From assembly GCF_000011345.1 (NCBI RefSeq), contig NC_004113.1, positions 1,798,001 through 1,862,000 of the forward strand: a stretch of 64,000 bases of DNA, written 5' to 3'. The translations under genes were made by a program, and so were the position numbers. A model generated the notes under the pieces. That model was not told the origin of the DNA, did not search any database, and saw only the letters and a list, made by a program, of their open reading frames with translations. Origin of the DNA: Thermosynechococcus vestitus BP-1. Its GTDB lineage: Bacteria > Cyanobacteriota > Cyanobacteriia > Thermosynechococcales > Thermosynechococcaceae. This document shows, one piece after another, positions 26,565 to 37,196 of the stretch. The number at the start of each line of letters is the position of its first letter. The first letter of the stretch is position 1.

Positions 26565-27851
26565 ATGGCAGCTTTTATCCCCTTCGTCGGCAAAGCTTCA
26601 TCCCCTTGGCGATCGCTCGTGGTTGGGGTGATTGCTGCGGGCCTAGTGGGCGGTGTTGGACTATTTCTCTGGCGATCGCGCCAAACGCCCCTTGATTTAG
26701 ATCGCTACACCGTCCCCGTGCAAGACAGTCGCGATTTCATTGCTCGCATTGCCGCTACGGGCAAAGTCGTACCTGGGCAAAGTGTCAATATCAGTCCAAA
26801 GCGAGCGGGCCTTTTGGCAGAACTGTACGTCGAACAGGGGGATCGGGTGAAAGCGGGTCAAATCATTGCCCGTATGGACAGTCGCGATGAACAAGCGCAA
26901 CTGGCCCAAGCCCAAGCCAACCTAGCCGATGCCATTGCTCGTCGCGATCGCATCGTTGCCGGGAACCGGGCTGAGGAAATTGCCCAAGCTGAAGCCCAAG
27001 TGCGAGCCGCCACCAGCCGTGCGCAATTGGCAGAAGAACGCCTGAAACGCAATGAATGGTTAGCGGCGGAGGGGGTCATTCCCCGCGATACTTTGGCTGA
27101 GCTCAAGGCCAACCGCGATAGTGCGATCGCCAACCTCAACGAAGCCCAAAAGCGCCTGCAACTCTTACAGCGGGGCTCCCGCAGTGAAGACATCCGCCAA
27201 GCAGACGCAATGGTTGCCGCTGCCCAAGCCCAAGTCCAAGCCGCCCGTGCTGCCCTCGAAGATACGGTGATTCGTGCTCCTTTTACGGGGATTATTACCC
27301 AGAAGTACGCCAATCCGGGAGCCTTTGTCACACCCACCACGACCGCTTCGGCGACAACCTCAGCCACTTCCACCTCAATTGTGGCGATCGCTAAGGGCTT
27401 AGAAATTCTTGCCGAAGTACCAGAAGTGGATATTGGCCAAGTGCTTGTGGGACAACCCGTTGAAATCCGTGCCGATGCCTATCCCGGGGAAACCTTTCAG
27501 GGGCGGGTGCGACTTGTAGCTCCCGAGGCAGTGGTGGAGCAAAATGTCACCTTCTTTCAGGTGCGGGTTTCCTTGCAAACAGGGCGAGAAAAGCTGCGTT
27601 CTGGGATGAATGTGAACCTAGATTTTCTGGGGCAAAAAATTAACAACGCTCTATTGGTACCCACAGTGGCTATTGCCGTTGAACGTGGCCAAACGGGTGT
27701 TTATGTGGTGGGTGCAGACCAACGACCAAAATTCCGCCCCGTCACCATTGGCAGTAGCTGGCAAGATCAAACCCAAATTATCAGTGGTGTCAGGGTCGGT
27801 GAGCGCGTCTTTATTGACTTTCCTGAGCGGCTACGTCCGAAACAGGAGTAG
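26565..27851 (+). CDS. HlyD/MFP-family efflux adaptor
   Basis: 428 residues. One N-terminal membrane helix (17-39) is followed by a lipoyl-like half (NISPKRAGLLAELYVEQGDRVKAGQIIARMD), a coiled-coil hairpin with repeated AQA/AEE (about 105-215) and the second lipoyl half (IRAPFTGIITQKYANPG). The beta-barrel region ends near residue 425. Such periplasmic adaptors link an inner-membrane ABC or RND pump to an outer-membrane channel; none adjoins it. The MacB-type ATPase at 55411 is one candidate partner elsewhere. The VOC gene begins 3 nt downstream. Confidence 0.88.
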   Translation: MAAFIPFVGKASSPWRSLVVGVIAAGLVGGVGLFLWRSRQTPLDLDRYTVPVQDSRDFIARIAATGKVVPGQSVNISPKRAGLLAELYVEQGDRVKAGQIIARMDSRDEQAQLAQAQANLADAIARRDRIVAGNRAEEIAQAEAQVRAATSRAQLAEERLKRNEWLAAEGVIPRDTLAELKANRDSAIANLNEAQKRLQLLQRGSRSEDIRQADAMVAAAQAQVQAARAALEDTVIRAPFTGIITQKYANPGAFVTPTTTASATTSATSTSIVAIAKGLEILAEVPEVDIGQVLVGQPVEIRADAYPGETFQGRVRLVAPEAVVEQNVTFFQVRVSLQTGREKLRSGMNVNLDFLGQKINNALLVPTVAIAVERGQTGVYVVGADQRPKFRPVTIGSSWQDQTQIISGVRVGERVFIDFPERLRPKQE

Positions 27852-27854
27852 TCT

Positions 27855-28280
27855 ATGGCTTTCCACCATGTTTCAATTCGCACAGCGAATATCCAGCGGG
27901 CGATCGCCTTCTACGAATGCCTCGGCTTCACAATGGATGTCCGCTTTACCACGGGCTATACCCTCGCCTGTTGGCTCAAGGGCTGGCACACCCGCCTCGA
28001 ACTTCTGCAAGTCCCGCAACCGAAGCCGGCTGCGGATTCCTTCCACGATGAACACTACGTCGGCTACTACCATCTTTCCTTTGATCTCAGTGACCATCCT
28101 GACCCCCTTGAAACATGGCTCAATCAGGTGGGAGAAACCCTAAAGGCCCAGAGTTTACCCTTTGAGCTATTGCTAAAGCCAACGCAGCAGGTGATTGGTT
28201 CATCCCTTTATCACATCGCCTTTATCCGAGACTGTGATGGTTTGCCCATTGAATTTTTGCAGTGTCTGGGTTCCTGCTGA
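27855..28280 (+). CDS. VOC-family (glyoxalase-like) protein
   Basis: 141 residues with the paired beta-alpha-beta-beta-beta modules of the vicinal-oxygen-chelate fold: FHHVSIRTANIQRAIAFYECLGF in the first module and YHLSFDLSD then YHIAFIRDCDGLPIEFLQ in the second. Metal ligand candidates are His5, His76 and Glu135. The substrate is unknown; lactoylglutathione lyase itself is not clearly indicated. It is probably co-transcribed with the HlyD-type adaptor. Confidence 0.75.
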   Translation: MAFHHVSIRTANIQRAIAFYECLGFTMDVRFTTGYTLACWLKGWHTRLELLQVPQPKPAADSFHDEHYVGYYHLSFDLSDHPDPLETWLNQVGETLKAQSLPFELLLKPTQQVIGSSLYHIAFIRDCDGLPIEFLQCLGSC

Positions 28281-28335
28281 GGCCTAAACGCCGATAAAAT
28301 AAGGGGGCTGAGAGATTTTTGGGTCGTAGATAGGC

Positions 28336-29829
28336 ATGCAACTGCAAACGGTTCCTACAGCAATTCCCGACTGGTCGGGGGATCTACTGGCGATCGCCGT
28401 CTTTCAAACGGAAGGCACCCTCACCCTCACCGACCCCTACACGACCCTCGATCAACGCCTCAATGGCCTATTGCAGGAACTCATCAACGAAGGGGAATTT
28501 CAAGGCAAGTCTGGTACCTCCCTCCTGATGCGCCTATTACCCAACTTTCCCCTTAAAAAACTCCTTCTTGTTGGCCTTGGCAATCGCGAAGACTTTAACT
28601 TAGAAGCCCTCCGTCGCACTGCCGCTACCATTGCCCGCACCGCCCGCCGTGAACGCGCAAAAACCTTAGGCATGGCACTGCCCCATGAAACTTTAGAGGC
28701 GGCTGATGCCGCCCAAGCCATTGCCGAAGGGGTTATCCTGGCCCTCCACAGTGATGTCCGCTTCAAGACTGACCCCGAAGCGCGCAAACTTTTGCCCTAT
28801 CCAGAAGTCGTCACCCTTTTAGGGCTAGGGGAACAAACTGCCGCCTTGACCCGGGCGCAGCAGATTTGCGATGGCGTGATTCTGGCGCGGGAACTTGTCA
28901 ACGCCCCCGCCAATGAAGTAACCCCCGTCACTCTTGCCGAAACCGCTCAGCAGTTGGCAGCCACCTATGGTCTGACGGCAAAAATTCTGGAACGAGAAGA
29001 CTGTGGGGCCTTGGGGATGGGTGCTTTTTTAGGGGTGGCTCAGGCCTCTGACCTGCCGCCAAAATTCATCCACCTCACCTACACATCCCCCGGTACTGTT
29101 CATAGGAAAATTGCCCTTGTGGGCAAGGGGTTAACGTTTGATTCCGGCGGCCTCAACCTCAAGACCCAAGGGGGCATTGAAACCATGAAAATGGACATGG
29201 GGGGAGCCGCAGCCGTTTTGGGAACAGCCAAGGTCCTCGGTCAACTCAAACCCCCTGGCATTGAAGTCCACTTTATTATTGCCGCCACGGAAAATATGAT
29301 CAGTGGTCGTGCGTTGCATCCAGGGGATATTCTCACCGCCTCCAACGGTAAGACCATTGAGGTCAACAACACCGATGCGGAAGGTCGCCTCACCCTTGCT
29401 GATGCCCTTGTCTATGCCGAAAAACTGGGCGTAGATGCGATTGTGGATTTAGCCACCCTGACGGGTGCCTGCATTGTTGCCCTGGGGGATAATATTGCCG
29501 GTCTTTGGAGCAATAACGCAGAGTTAGCCCAGGCGCTGCAAAAGGCCAGCGATCGCTGCGGGGAAAAATTCTGGCAAATGCCCCTTGAAAATAAATACTT
29601 TGAGGCTATGAAGTCCCAAGTGGCCGACATGAAAAACACAGGCCCGCGATCGGCAGGGTCAATTACTGCCGCCCTATTCCTTCAGCAATTTGTCGACCAT
29701 ACCCCTTGGGCGCACCTTGACATTGCTGGCCCAGTCTGGACCGAAAAAGAGGATGGCTACAACAATCCCTGTGGAACCGGCTACCCCGTGCGTACCCTGG
29801 TGGAGTGGCTATGCAGTCTCAGTTCCTAG
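28336..29829 (+). CDS. pepA: Leucyl aminopeptidase
   Basis: 497 residues, M17 family, two-metal cytosolic peptidase releasing N-terminal residues. The signature [14 protein letters not shown] is exact. [16 protein letters not shown] supplies a lysine and aspartate ligand, and MKMDMGGAA the next. The N-terminal domain is of normal length. rsmE starts 7 nt later. Confidence 0.96.
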   Translation: MQLQTVPTAIPDWSGDLLAIAVFQTEGTLTLTDPYTTLDQRLNGLLQELINEGEFQGKSGTSLLMRLLPNFPLKKLLLVGLGNREDFNLEALRRTAATIARTARRERAKTLGMALPHETLEAADAAQAIAEGVILALHSDVRFKTDPEARKLLPYPEVVTLLGLGEQTAALTRAQQICDGVILARELVNAPANEVTPVTLAETAQQLAATYGLTAKILEREDCGALGMGAFLGVAQASDLPPKFIHLTYTSPGTVHRKIALVGKGLTFDSGGLNLKTQGGIETMKMDMGGAAAVLGTAKVLGQLKPPGIEVHFIIAATENMISGRALHPGDILTASNGKTIEVNNTDAEGRLTLADALVYAEKLGVDAIVDLATLTGACIVALGDNIAGLWSNNAELAQALQKASDRCGEKFWQMPLENKYFEAMKSQVADMKNTGPRSAGSITAALFLQQFVDHTPWAHLDIAGPVWTEKEDGYNNPCGTGYPVRTLVEWLCSLSS

Positions 29830-29836
29830 GCACTCA

Positions 29837-30565
29837 ATGCGATCGCCCCAACGGCTCATTGTTCAAGGTCGCCAAATTCTCGATCAGTGCGTTACCTTGA
29901 CTGCTGAGCAGCAGCATTATCTATACCATGTGCTGCGTCTCAAAGTAGGAGATGAACTCTGGATTCTTGACGGTCAGGGTCAGCGGTGGCTGGGGCAAAT
30001 CCAAGGGAAGACCGTCAAGCTGCTGCGCCCTGATTGCCGTGAGACGGAACTGTCCACTGAGATTATTCTCTGTCTAGCTCTACTCAAAGCAGCGAACTTT
30101 GAGCAGGTGTTGCAACAGGCAACGGAATTGGGGGTCAAGCGCATTGTGCCCATTCAAACGGCGCGATCGCTCCTGCAACCCAGTATCAATAAATACCAGC
30201 GCTGGCAACGCATTCTCCAAGAGGCCGCCGAGCAAAGTGAGCGTCTTTATGTGCCTGCCCTCAGTGACCCCCTCTCGGTTGCCGAAATGGTCAGCCTCAC
30301 CCCCAAGGGCTACATTGCCAGTTTGGCTGCCCCGGAACTCCTGTGGGACTGCTTGCCCCAGATGAATCTGTCTGAGCCCATTTATCTAGCGATCGGGCCA
30401 GAGGGCGGATGGACAGCCTCAGAACTCGAGCAAGTCTTAGCTGCTGGGTGGCAAGCAGTTTCCTTGGGGCGGCGGACCCTGAGAGCCGTCACCGCCGCGA
30501 TCGCCAGCCTGAGCGTGGTGAGTCATTATGCTGAGCGACATTGCGTCAGCCCACAACAGCATTGA
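29837..30565 (+). CDS. rsmE: 16S rRNA m3U1498 methyltransferase
   Basis: 242 residues from ATG 29837 (MRSPQRLIVQGRQI); a longer frame into pepA starts at 29690 but adds residues unlike the family. It is a SPOUT-fold enzyme with the knot motifs AIGPEGGW and SLGRRTLRAVTAAIASLS. The PUA-like N-terminal domain is complete (LTAEQQHYLYHVLRLKVGD). It ends on the promoter of the str operon. Confidence 0.92.
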   Translation: MRSPQRLIVQGRQILDQCVTLTAEQQHYLYHVLRLKVGDELWILDGQGQRWLGQIQGKTVKLLRPDCRETELSTEIILCLALLKAANFEQVLQQATELGVKRIVPIQTARSLLQPSINKYQRWQRILQEAAEQSERLYVPALSDPLSVAEMVSLTPKGYIASLAAPELLWDCLPQMNLSEPIYLAIGPEGGWTASELEQVLAAGWQAVSLGRRTLRAVTAAIASLSVVSHYAERHCVSPQQH

Positions 30566-30591
30566 CAACACAACGGCTACCTCGATACACT
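30562..30591 (+). promoter_or_regulatory. Promoter of the str operon
   Basis: TTGACA (30562-30567), 18 nt, TACACT (30586-30591). The -35 overlaps the rsmE stop codon. The transcript would begin about 23 nt before the rpsL ATG. Confidence 0.65.
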
Positions 30592-30621
30592 AGAGTTTCG
30601 GTGAAATTAACGTAAGCAGCA

Positions 30622-31026
30622 ATGCCCACCATCCAGCAACTGATCCGCCAAGAGCGGGAACTGTTGAAAAGAAAAACAAAGTCTCCTGCCCTCAAAGGCT
30701 GCCCTCAACGACGTGGGGTATGCACACGGGTCTACACAACAACACCCAAAAAGCCCAACTCTGCCCTGCGTAAAGTGGCACGGGTACGCTTGACCTCTGG
30801 CTTCGAAGTGACCGCTTACATTCCGGGAATTGGCCATAACTTACAAGAGCACTCCGTGGTCATGATTCGCGGCGGTCGTGTTAAAGATTTGCCGGGCGTG
30901 CGCTACCACATTATTCGTGGCACCCTGGATACCGCCGGTGTCAAAGATCGTAAGCAAGGTCGCTCCAAATATGGTGCCAAGCGTCCCAAACCCGGTGAGG
31001 CTGCTGCGACCGGTAAGAAAAAATAA
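30622..31026 (+). CDS. rpsL: 30S ribosomal protein S12
   Basis: 134 residues. [18 protein letters not shown] start, [19 protein letters not shown] and the [15 protein letters not shown] block (decoding-site Lys region, the usual site of streptomycin resistance) are present and wild-type in pattern. The tail [19 protein letters not shown] is typical of cyanobacteria. First gene of the str operon. Confidence 0.98.
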   Translation: MPTIQQLIRQERELLKRKTKSPALKGCPQRRGVCTRVYTTTPKKPNSALRKVARVRLTSGFEVTAYIPGIGHNLQEHSVVMIRGGRVKDLPGVRYHIIRGTLDTAGVKDRKQGRSKYGAKRPKPGEAAATGKKK

Positions 31027-31093
31027 TTTCCACTCTCTTATCTTTTTGAGTTCATCCTGGAAACCTTAAGCTTCACTAGAACACAAAACACCT

Positions 31094-31564
31094 ATGTCTC
31101 GTCGCACTCGCGCTCAAAAACGGCCTACTGCCCCTGATCCGGTCTATAACAACGTGCTGGTGAATATGTTGATCCAGCGGGTCATGCGCAATGGCAAAAA
31201 ATCCCTTGCCAGTCGCATCGTCTATGAGGCAATGAAAACCGTCCAAGAGCGCACCGGTGAGGATGCCCTGCAAATTTTTGAGCGTGCAGTGAAAAATGCA
31301 ACGCCCCTAGTGGAAGTCAAAGCCCGTCGTGTGGGGGGTGCCACCTACCAAGTCCCGATGGAAGTTCGTCCCGATCGCGGGATTTCCCTGGCCCTGCGCT
31401 GGTTAGTGCAATTTTCCCGCAAACGAGCCGGTCGGTCGATGTCAGCCAAACTGGCCAATGAATTGATGGATGCTGCCAACGAGACGGGAAGCACCATCCG
31501 TAAACGGGAAGAAACCCACAAAATGGCAGAAGCCAACAAGGCCTTTGCCCATTACCGCTACTAA
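31094..31564 (+). CDS. rpsG: 30S ribosomal protein S7
   Basis: 156 residues, full length. [11 protein letters not shown] start; the [17 protein letters not shown] block and C-terminal NKAFAHYRY are conserved. It nucleates assembly of the 30S head. An ACCGT-CAC-ACGGT hairpin (about 31564-31577) follows without a T-run, so transcription should continue to fusA. Confidence 0.98.
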   Translation: MSRRTRAQKRPTAPDPVYNNVLVNMLIQRVMRNGKKSLASRIVYEAMKTVQERTGEDALQIFERAVKNATPLVEVKARRVGGATYQVPMEVRPDRGISLALRWLVQFSRKRAGRSMSAKLANELMDAANETGSTIRKREETHKMAEANKAFAHYRY

Positions 31565-31638
31565 ACCGTCACACGGTCCAAGAGTTGGATACAATTATTT
31601 AAGAATTCTAACGTAATGCAACAAACAAGGAGGTAGCT

Positions 31639-33714
31639 GTGGCACGGACGACCCCGCTAGAGCGAGTGCGAAATATCGGGATTGCCGCTCACATTGATGC
31701 GGGTAAAACAACCACAACTGAACGTATTCTCTTCTATTCCGGTGTGGTGCACAAAATTGGTGAAGTGCACGAGGGGACCACGGTTACCGACTGGATGGAA
31801 CAGGAGCGAGAGCGGGGCATCACCATTACAGCAGCCGCCATTAGCACCTCTTGGAGAGATCACCAAATCAACATTATTGACACTCCCGGCCACGTGGACT
31901 TCACGATTGAGGTGGAGCGCTCCATGCGGGTTCTCGATGGGGTGATTGCGGTATTCTGCTCCGTTGGTGGTGTGCAGCCCCAATCAGAAACCGTGTGGCG
32001 GCAAGCCGATCGCTACAGCGTTCCCCGCATCGTTTTTGTCAACAAGATGGATCGCACGGGGGCAAACTTCTACAAAGTCCATGACCAGATTCGCGATCGC
32101 CTACGGGCGAACGCCGTGCCGATTCAGTTGCCCATTGGTGCTGAAGATCAATTCAAAGGCATCGTTGATCTGGTGCGCATGCGCGCCAAAATCTACAAAG
32201 ACGACCTTGGCAAGGAAATCGAAGACACTGAAATTCCTGCCGAGATGACTGAACTGGCACAGGAGTATCGCACCAAGCTCATCGAGGCTGTTGCCGAAAC
32301 CGACGACGCCCTCATGGAAAAATACTTCGAGGGGGAAGAACTCACAGAAGAGGAAATCCGTGCGGCTCTACGCAAAGGGACGATCGCTGGCACCATTGTG
32401 CCCATGCTTTGCGGCTCTGCCTTCAAAAATAAAGGCGTGCAATTACTCCTGGATGCCGTGGTGGACTACCTACCGGCGCCCATTGACATTCCTGCCATTA
32501 AAGGTCGTCTGCCCGATGGCACAGAAGTGGAGCGGGCTGCCGATGACGATCAACCCCTGGCGGCACTCGCTTTTAAGATCATGTCGGATCCCTATGGCCG
32601 CCTTACCTTTGTGCGTGTTTATTCCGGTGTTCTGAAAAAAGGTAGCTATGTGCTCAATGCCACCAAAGGCAAGAAAGAGCGCATTTCTCGTCTAATCGTG
32701 CTGAAGGCCGATGAACGGATTGAGGTGGATGAATTGCGAGCTGGCGATCTAGGAGCTGCCTTAGGTCTCAAGGAAACCTTCACAGGGGATACCCTCTGCG
32801 ATGAAAGCTCGCCCGTGATTCTTGAGTCGCTGTATATTCCAGAGCCAGTTATTTCCGTGGCCGTAGAACCCAAAACTAAACAGGACATGGAAAAGCTCTC
32901 CAAGGCTCTGCAAGCCCTCTCTGAGGAGGACCCCACCTTCCGCGTCAGCGTTGATCCTGAAACGAACCAAACCGTGATTGCGGGAATGGGGGAACTACAC
33001 CTCGAGATTCTTGTGGATCGGATGCAGCGGGAGTACAAAGTGGAAGCCAACATCGGCCAACCCCAAGTGGCTTACCGCGAAACCATTCGCAAACCCGTCC
33101 GGGCTGAAGGCAAGTTTATCCGTCAAAGTGGTGGTAAAGGTCAGTATGGTCACGTTGTTATTGAAGTAGAACCTGCTGAACCCGGTACTGGGTTTGAATT
33201 TGTCTCCAAAATTGTCGGTGGTGTCGTACCCAAAGAGTACATTCCACCCGCTGAGCAGGGGATGAAGGAAGCCTGTGAATCGGGGATTTTGGCAGGGTAC
33301 CCAGTGATTGACCTCAAAGTCACACTAGTGGATGGCTCCTACCACGAGGTGGACTCCTCAGAGATGGCTTTCAAAATTGCTGGCTCCATCGCCATTAAAG
33401 AGGCAGTCATGAAAGCCAATCCAGTACTGCTGGAGCCAATGATGAAGGTCGAGGTCGAGGTTCCAGAAGAATTCCTTGGGACAGTGATGGGAGATCTAAT
33501 TGCCCGTCGCGGTCAAATTGAGGGACAAACCGTAGAAAATGGCATTGCCAAAGTGACGGCAAAAGTTCCTCTCGAACGGATGTTTGGTTATGCCACTGAC
33601 ATTCGCTCGAATACCCAAGGTCGGGGAATTTTCTCGATGGAATTTAGCCATTACGAGGAAGTCCCCCGTAATGTGGCTGAGGCGATCATTGCCAAAAATA
33701 AAGGGAACGCATAG
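31639..33714 (+). CDS. fusA: Elongation factor G
   Basis: 691 residues from GTG 31639 with AAGGAGG upstream. G1 is [17 protein letters not shown]3 DTPGHVDF, G4 NKMDRTG. All five domains are of normal length, ending in [15 protein letters not shown]. It is a translational GTPase for translocation. The start GTG replaces ATG, common for this gene in the group. Confidence 0.98.
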   Translation: MARTTPLERVRNIGIAAHIDAGKTTTTERILFYSGVVHKIGEVHEGTTVTDWMEQERERGITITAAAISTSWRDHQINIIDTPGHVDFTIEVERSMRVLDGVIAVFCSVGGVQPQSETVWRQADRYSVPRIVFVNKMDRTGANFYKVHDQIRDRLRANAVPIQLPIGAEDQFKGIVDLVRMRAKIYKDDLGKEIEDTEIPAEMTELAQEYRTKLIEAVAETDDALMEKYFEGEELTEEEIRAALRKGTIAGTIVPMLCGSAFKNKGVQLLLDAVVDYLPAPIDIPAIKGRLPDGTEVERAADDDQPLAALAFKIMSDPYGRLTFVRVYSGVLKKGSYVLNATKGKKERISRLIVLKADERIEVDELRAGDLGAALGLKETFTGDTLCDESSPVILESLYIPEPVISVAVEPKTKQDMEKLSKALQALSEEDPTFRVSVDPETNQTVIAGMGELHLEILVDRMQREYKVEANIGQPQVAYRETIRKPVRAEGKFIRQSGGKGQYGHVVIEVEPAEPGTGFEFVSKIVGGVVPKEYIPPAEQGMKEACESGILAGYPVIDLKVTLVDGSYHEVDSSEMAFKIAGSIAIKEAVMKANPVLLEPMMKVEVEVPEEFLGTVMGDLIARRGQIEGQTVENGIAKVTAKVPLERMFGYATDIRSNTQGRGIFSMEFSHYEEVPRNVAEAIIAKNKGNA

Positions 33715-33731
33715 TCTATACGAGGAACAAC

Positions 33732-34961
33732 ATGGCACGCGCTAAATTTGAACGAACCAAACCCCACGTTAACGTTGGTACCATTGGTCACGTCGACCAC
33801 GGTAAAACGACACTGACTGCAGCCATCACCATGACACTGGCTGCCCAGGGGAAAGCTCAGGCTCGCAAATACGATGAGATTGATGCTGCCCCTGAAGAAA
33901 AAGCCCGTGGGATTACGATCAACACCGCTCACGTGGAGTATGAAACTGAGAAACGCCACTATGCCCACGTGGATTGCCCCGGCCACGCTGACTATGTGAA
34001 AAACATGATCACGGGTGCCGCTCAAATGGACGGTGCCATTCTGGTCGTGGCCGCAACGGATGGTGCAATGCCCCAAACCAAAGAGCACATTCTCTTGGCC
34101 CGTCAGGTGGGGGTGCCCAGCATCGTCGTCTTCCTGAACAAAGTGGATATGGTGGATGACGAAGAGCTGTTGGAGCTGGTGGAACTAGAACTGCGAGAAC
34201 TGCTTAATGAATATGAATTCCCCGGCGACGAAGTGCCCATCATCCGTGGTTCGGGTCTGAAAGCCCTCGAAGCCATGACCGCCAACCCGAAAACTCTGCG
34301 CGGTGAAAACGAGTGGGTAGATAAAATCTACGAGCTCATGGATGCCGTGGATAACTACATTCCTACCCCTGAGCGGGATGTGGATAAGCCCTTCCTGATG
34401 GCTGTGGAAGATGTTTTCTCCATTACCGGTCGCGGTACTGTGGCGACGGGTCGGATTGAGCGCGGTCGCATTAAACTCAACGAAACCGTTGAACTCGTGG
34501 GCCTGCGGGAAACGCGGACAACGACGGTCACCGGTATTGAAATGTTTAAGAAGAGCCTCGAAGAAGGGATTGCCGGTGACAACGCCGGTTTGCTCCTGCG
34601 GGGTCTAAAAAAAGAGGATGTGGAGCGGGGGATGGTGATTGCTAAGCCCGGCTCCATTACGCCCCACACCAAGTTTGAGGGTGAAGTGTACGTGCTCACT
34701 GAAAAAGAGGGCGGTCGTAAAACTCCCTTCTTTGCGGGTTATCGTCCTCAGTTCTATGTGCGTACCACTGATGTGACTGGCACGATTACCTCCTTTACGT
34801 CTGACGATGGTAGTGCCGCTGAAATGGTGATGCCTGGTGACCGCATCAAAATGACCGTGGAACTGATCCAGCCCATTGCCATTGAGCAGGGGATGCGCTT
34901 TGCGATCCGTGAAGGTGGTCGTACCATTGGGGCGGGTGTCGTCTCCAAAATCATTGAGTAG
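33732..34961 (+). CDS. tuf: Elongation factor Tu
   Basis: 409 residues. [22 protein letters not shown], and NKVDMVDD G motifs; domain 2 with [13 protein letters not shown]; domain 3 ends GVVSKIIE. A ten-residue insertion relative to E. coli (the [24 protein letters not shown] region is normal; the extra residues lie near [15 protein letters not shown]) is usual in cyanobacteria. A strong terminator follows. Confidence 0.98.
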   Translation: MARAKFERTKPHVNVGTIGHVDHGKTTLTAAITMTLAAQGKAQARKYDEIDAAPEEKARGITINTAHVEYETEKRHYAHVDCPGHADYVKNMITGAAQMDGAILVVAATDGAMPQTKEHILLARQVGVPSIVVFLNKVDMVDDEELLELVELELRELLNEYEFPGDEVPIIRGSGLKALEAMTANPKTLRGENEWVDKIYELMDAVDNYIPTPERDVDKPFLMAVEDVFSITGRGTVATGRIERGRIKLNETVELVGLRETRTTTVTGIEMFKKSLEEGIAGDNAGLLLRGLKKEDVERGMVIAKPGSITPHTKFEGEVYVLTEKEGGRKTPFFAGYRPQFYVRTTDVTGTITSFTSDDGSAAEMVMPGDRIKMTVELIQPIAIEQGMRFAIREGGRTIGAGVVSKIIE

Positions 34962-34972
34962 TTGATGCTTGA

Positions 34973-35010
34973 GGCCGTTAGCCCCTTTGCAGGGTTAGCG
35001 GTCTTTTTTT
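34973..35010 (+). terminator. Rho-independent terminator after tuf
   Basis: GGCCGTTAGCCC (34973-34984) pairs with GGGTTAGCGGTC (34992-35003) over 12 bp with wobbles, followed by seven T (35004-35010). It separates tuf from rpsJ. Confidence 0.85.
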
Positions 35011-35063
35011 GTCTTAATTTTTGTTTGGTTGTTTTTGAACCTTGACAAGTAAGGAAGATTCCT

Positions 35064-35378
35064 ATGGCTGCTTTACAACAGAAAATTCGTATTCGCCTTA
35101 AGGCTTTTGATCACCGCTTGCTCGATACCTCCTGCGATCGCATTGTCGATACCGCGAAAAGAACCGGTGCTTCTCCGGTGGGTCCGATTCCCCTACCTAC
35201 GCGCCGTCGAATTTACTGCGTCCTGCGATCGCCCCACGTGGACAAGGACTCGCGGGAGCATTTTGAAACCCGTACCCACTGCCGTATTCTCGATATTTAC
35301 CAACCTTCGCCCAAAACCATTGATGCCCTGATAAAGTTGGACCTGCCGGCGGGCGTGGATATTGAAGTGAAATTGTAA
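35064..35378 (+). CDS. rpsJ: 30S ribosomal protein S10
   Basis: 104 residues, full length ([42 protein letters not shown]). Besides its ribosome role it can join antitermination complexes. It lies behind the tuf terminator; read-through or a promoter in 35011-35063 must express it. I see AAGGAAG before the ATG. Confidence 0.97.
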   Translation: MAALQQKIRIRLKAFDHRLLDTSCDRIVDTAKRTGASPVGPIPLPTRRRIYCVLRSPHVDKDSREHFETRTHCRILDIYQPSPKTIDALIKLDLPAGVDIEVKL

Positions 35379-35408
35379 GCCTTGCCAAAGTTCACTACAC
35401 TGAGGGAT

Positions 35409-37184
35409 ATGACGCATACGATCATTCATCCCTCTTCCTCCAAATCTTCTTTTGAGTCCCCTGCTATGGCCTACCGCATTAACTGCCAGCAGGGGCAGAC
35501 CCATCTTTTATGGGTGACGCTGCGGCTAACGGCACCGCAAACCGATGTCCTTGATCTGCATTTACCGGTGTGGACGCCCGGCTCCTACCTCGTGCGGGAA
35601 TATGCACGGCATCTTCAGGACTTTACAGCAGCAACTGCCGATGGCACGCCCCTTGAGTGGTGGAAGTGTACTAAGAACCAGTGGCAGGTAGCCTGCACGC
35701 CGGGTCTAGAACTCAAAGTACGCTATGCCATCTATGCCCATGAACTCTCAGTACGCACGAGCCATTTTGATCGCAGCCATGCCTACTTCAACCCAGCAGC
35801 GGTTTGCCTCTATGTGCCGCAGTATCGCGATCAGCCCCTCACCATCACGATTGAAGCGCCACCGGACTGGCGGGTGACGACTCCCCTGGAGGGGTGGGGT
35901 GAAGATGGCCGCACCTTTTGGGCGCCTAACTACGATCTCCTTGTGGATAGCCCCTTTGAGGTGGGCACCCATGGAATTTACACCTTTGAGGTGGACGGCA
36001 AACCCCATGAATTGGCGGTCTGGGGCAAGGGAAATTTTGATCCAAAGCGGGCGATCGCTGACATACAGCGGATTATTGAGACGGAGGCCAGTTTTTTTGG
36101 CGGACTGCCCTACGATCGCTATGTCTTTATTTTGCACCTTACCCACAAAGGCTATGGCGGTCTCGAGCATTTGAATAGCTGCTCGTTAATTTTTCATCGT
36201 TTTGGCTTTCAGCAGCCAGAGCAGTATTGCCGTTTCCTTTGTTTAGTGGCCCATGAGTTTTTCCATCTCTGGAATATCAAACGCATCCGTCCCCAAGCTT
36301 TCGAGGTCTTTGACTACGACAGCGAGAATTACACCACCAGCCTCTGGTTTGTCGAGGGGGTGACCAGTTATTTTGATCAGCTCATTCCCCTGTGGGCGGG
36401 GCTATTTGATGCACCGACCTATCTGAAACTGCTGAGCGACAGCCTGAATCGCTATTTCCACACACCGGGCCGCTTTGTCCAATCCCTGAGTGCTGCTAGT
36501 TTTGATGCTTGGATTAAGCTCTACCGTCCGGACGAAAATAGTATTAATTCCCAGATGTCCTACTACCTCAAAGGGGAGTTGGTCGCACTGCTGCTGGATT
36601 TGCGGATTCGCTTGAACTTTAATCACCAGCGATCGCTCCTGGATGTCCTGCGGCGGCTATGGCAGCGGTATTGTGAAACCGGTGAAGGCTACACGCCGGA
36701 TGAGTTGTGGCAAACCATTGAAACTGTTGCCGATGAAAACCTGAGCACCTGGCGCGAGCAATTCATTGAAGGAACAGTGGAACTTCCCCTTCAGGAGTGG
36801 CTGACTAAAGTTGGGCTAGAACTGGTTCCCCAAGACGCGCTGCCCTATACGGGACTTCAATTTCAGCAGGAACAGGGGTCTCTTCAAATCAAGGCCGTCC
36901 TGCGGGACTCCCCCGCTGAACAGGCAGGCTTAGGGGCTGGAGATGAAATCATTGCCCTCAATGGTTGGCGCGTCAAGGCACAAGACTGGTCAGAGCGATT
37001 GCGGGAATACACAGCGGGAGAGACGATTCACCTGACATGGTTCCATGATCAGCAATTGCAGTCAGGGGATTTGATTTTGGGAGAACCCCAACCCCACTAT
37101 CGCTTGCAATGTCGAGCCGATGCCACGCCGAGCCAGCGGGCACATCTGGAAGCCTGGTTGGGAGCAACCGCCACTCAGCTCTAG
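35409..37184 (+). CDS. M61 (glycyl) aminopeptidase-like protease with PDZ domain
   Basis: About 591 residues from ATG 35409 (TTG 35382 and ATG 35466 also fit). The N-terminal beta domain precedes a thermolysin-like core. The zinc site is AHEFFHLWNIKR, with the third ligand in FVEGVTSYFDQL. A PDZ domain occupies about the last 100 residues (LGAGDEIIALNGWRVKA). No signal peptide is evident, so it is probably cytoplasmic. The gene starts 30 nt after rpsJ; uvrC follows by 12 nt. Confidence 0.87.
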   Translation: MTHTIIHPSSSKSSFESPAMAYRINCQQGQTHLLWVTLRLTAPQTDVLDLHLPVWTPGSYLVREYARHLQDFTAATADGTPLEWWKCTKNQWQVACTPGLELKVRYAIYAHELSVRTSHFDRSHAYFNPAAVCLYVPQYRDQPLTITIEAPPDWRVTTPLEGWGEDGRTFWAPNYDLLVDSPFEVGTHGIYTFEVDGKPHELAVWGKGNFDPKRAIADIQRIIETEASFFGGLPYDRYVFILHLTHKGYGGLEHLNSCSLIFHRFGFQQPEQYCRFLCLVAHEFFHLWNIKRIRPQAFEVFDYDSENYTTSLWFVEGVTSYFDQLIPLWAGLFDAPTYLKLLSDSLNRYFHTPGRFVQSLSAASFDAWIKLYRPDENSINSQMSYYLKGELVALLLDLRIRLNFNHQRSLLDVLRRLWQRYCETGEGYTPDELWQTIETVADENLSTWREQFIEGTVELPLQEWLTKVGLELVPQDALPYTGLQFQQEQGSLQIKAVLRDSPAEQAGLGAGDEIIALNGWRVKAQDWSERLREYTAGETIHLTWFHDQQLQSGDLILGEPQPHYRLQCRADATPSQRAHLEAWLGATATQL

Positions 37185-37196
37185 GGAAGTAGCCCC

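Noticed and set aside
31564-31577. Terminator between rpsG and fusA
   Set aside because: The ACCGT/ACGGT hairpin is only 5 bp and lacks a T-run.
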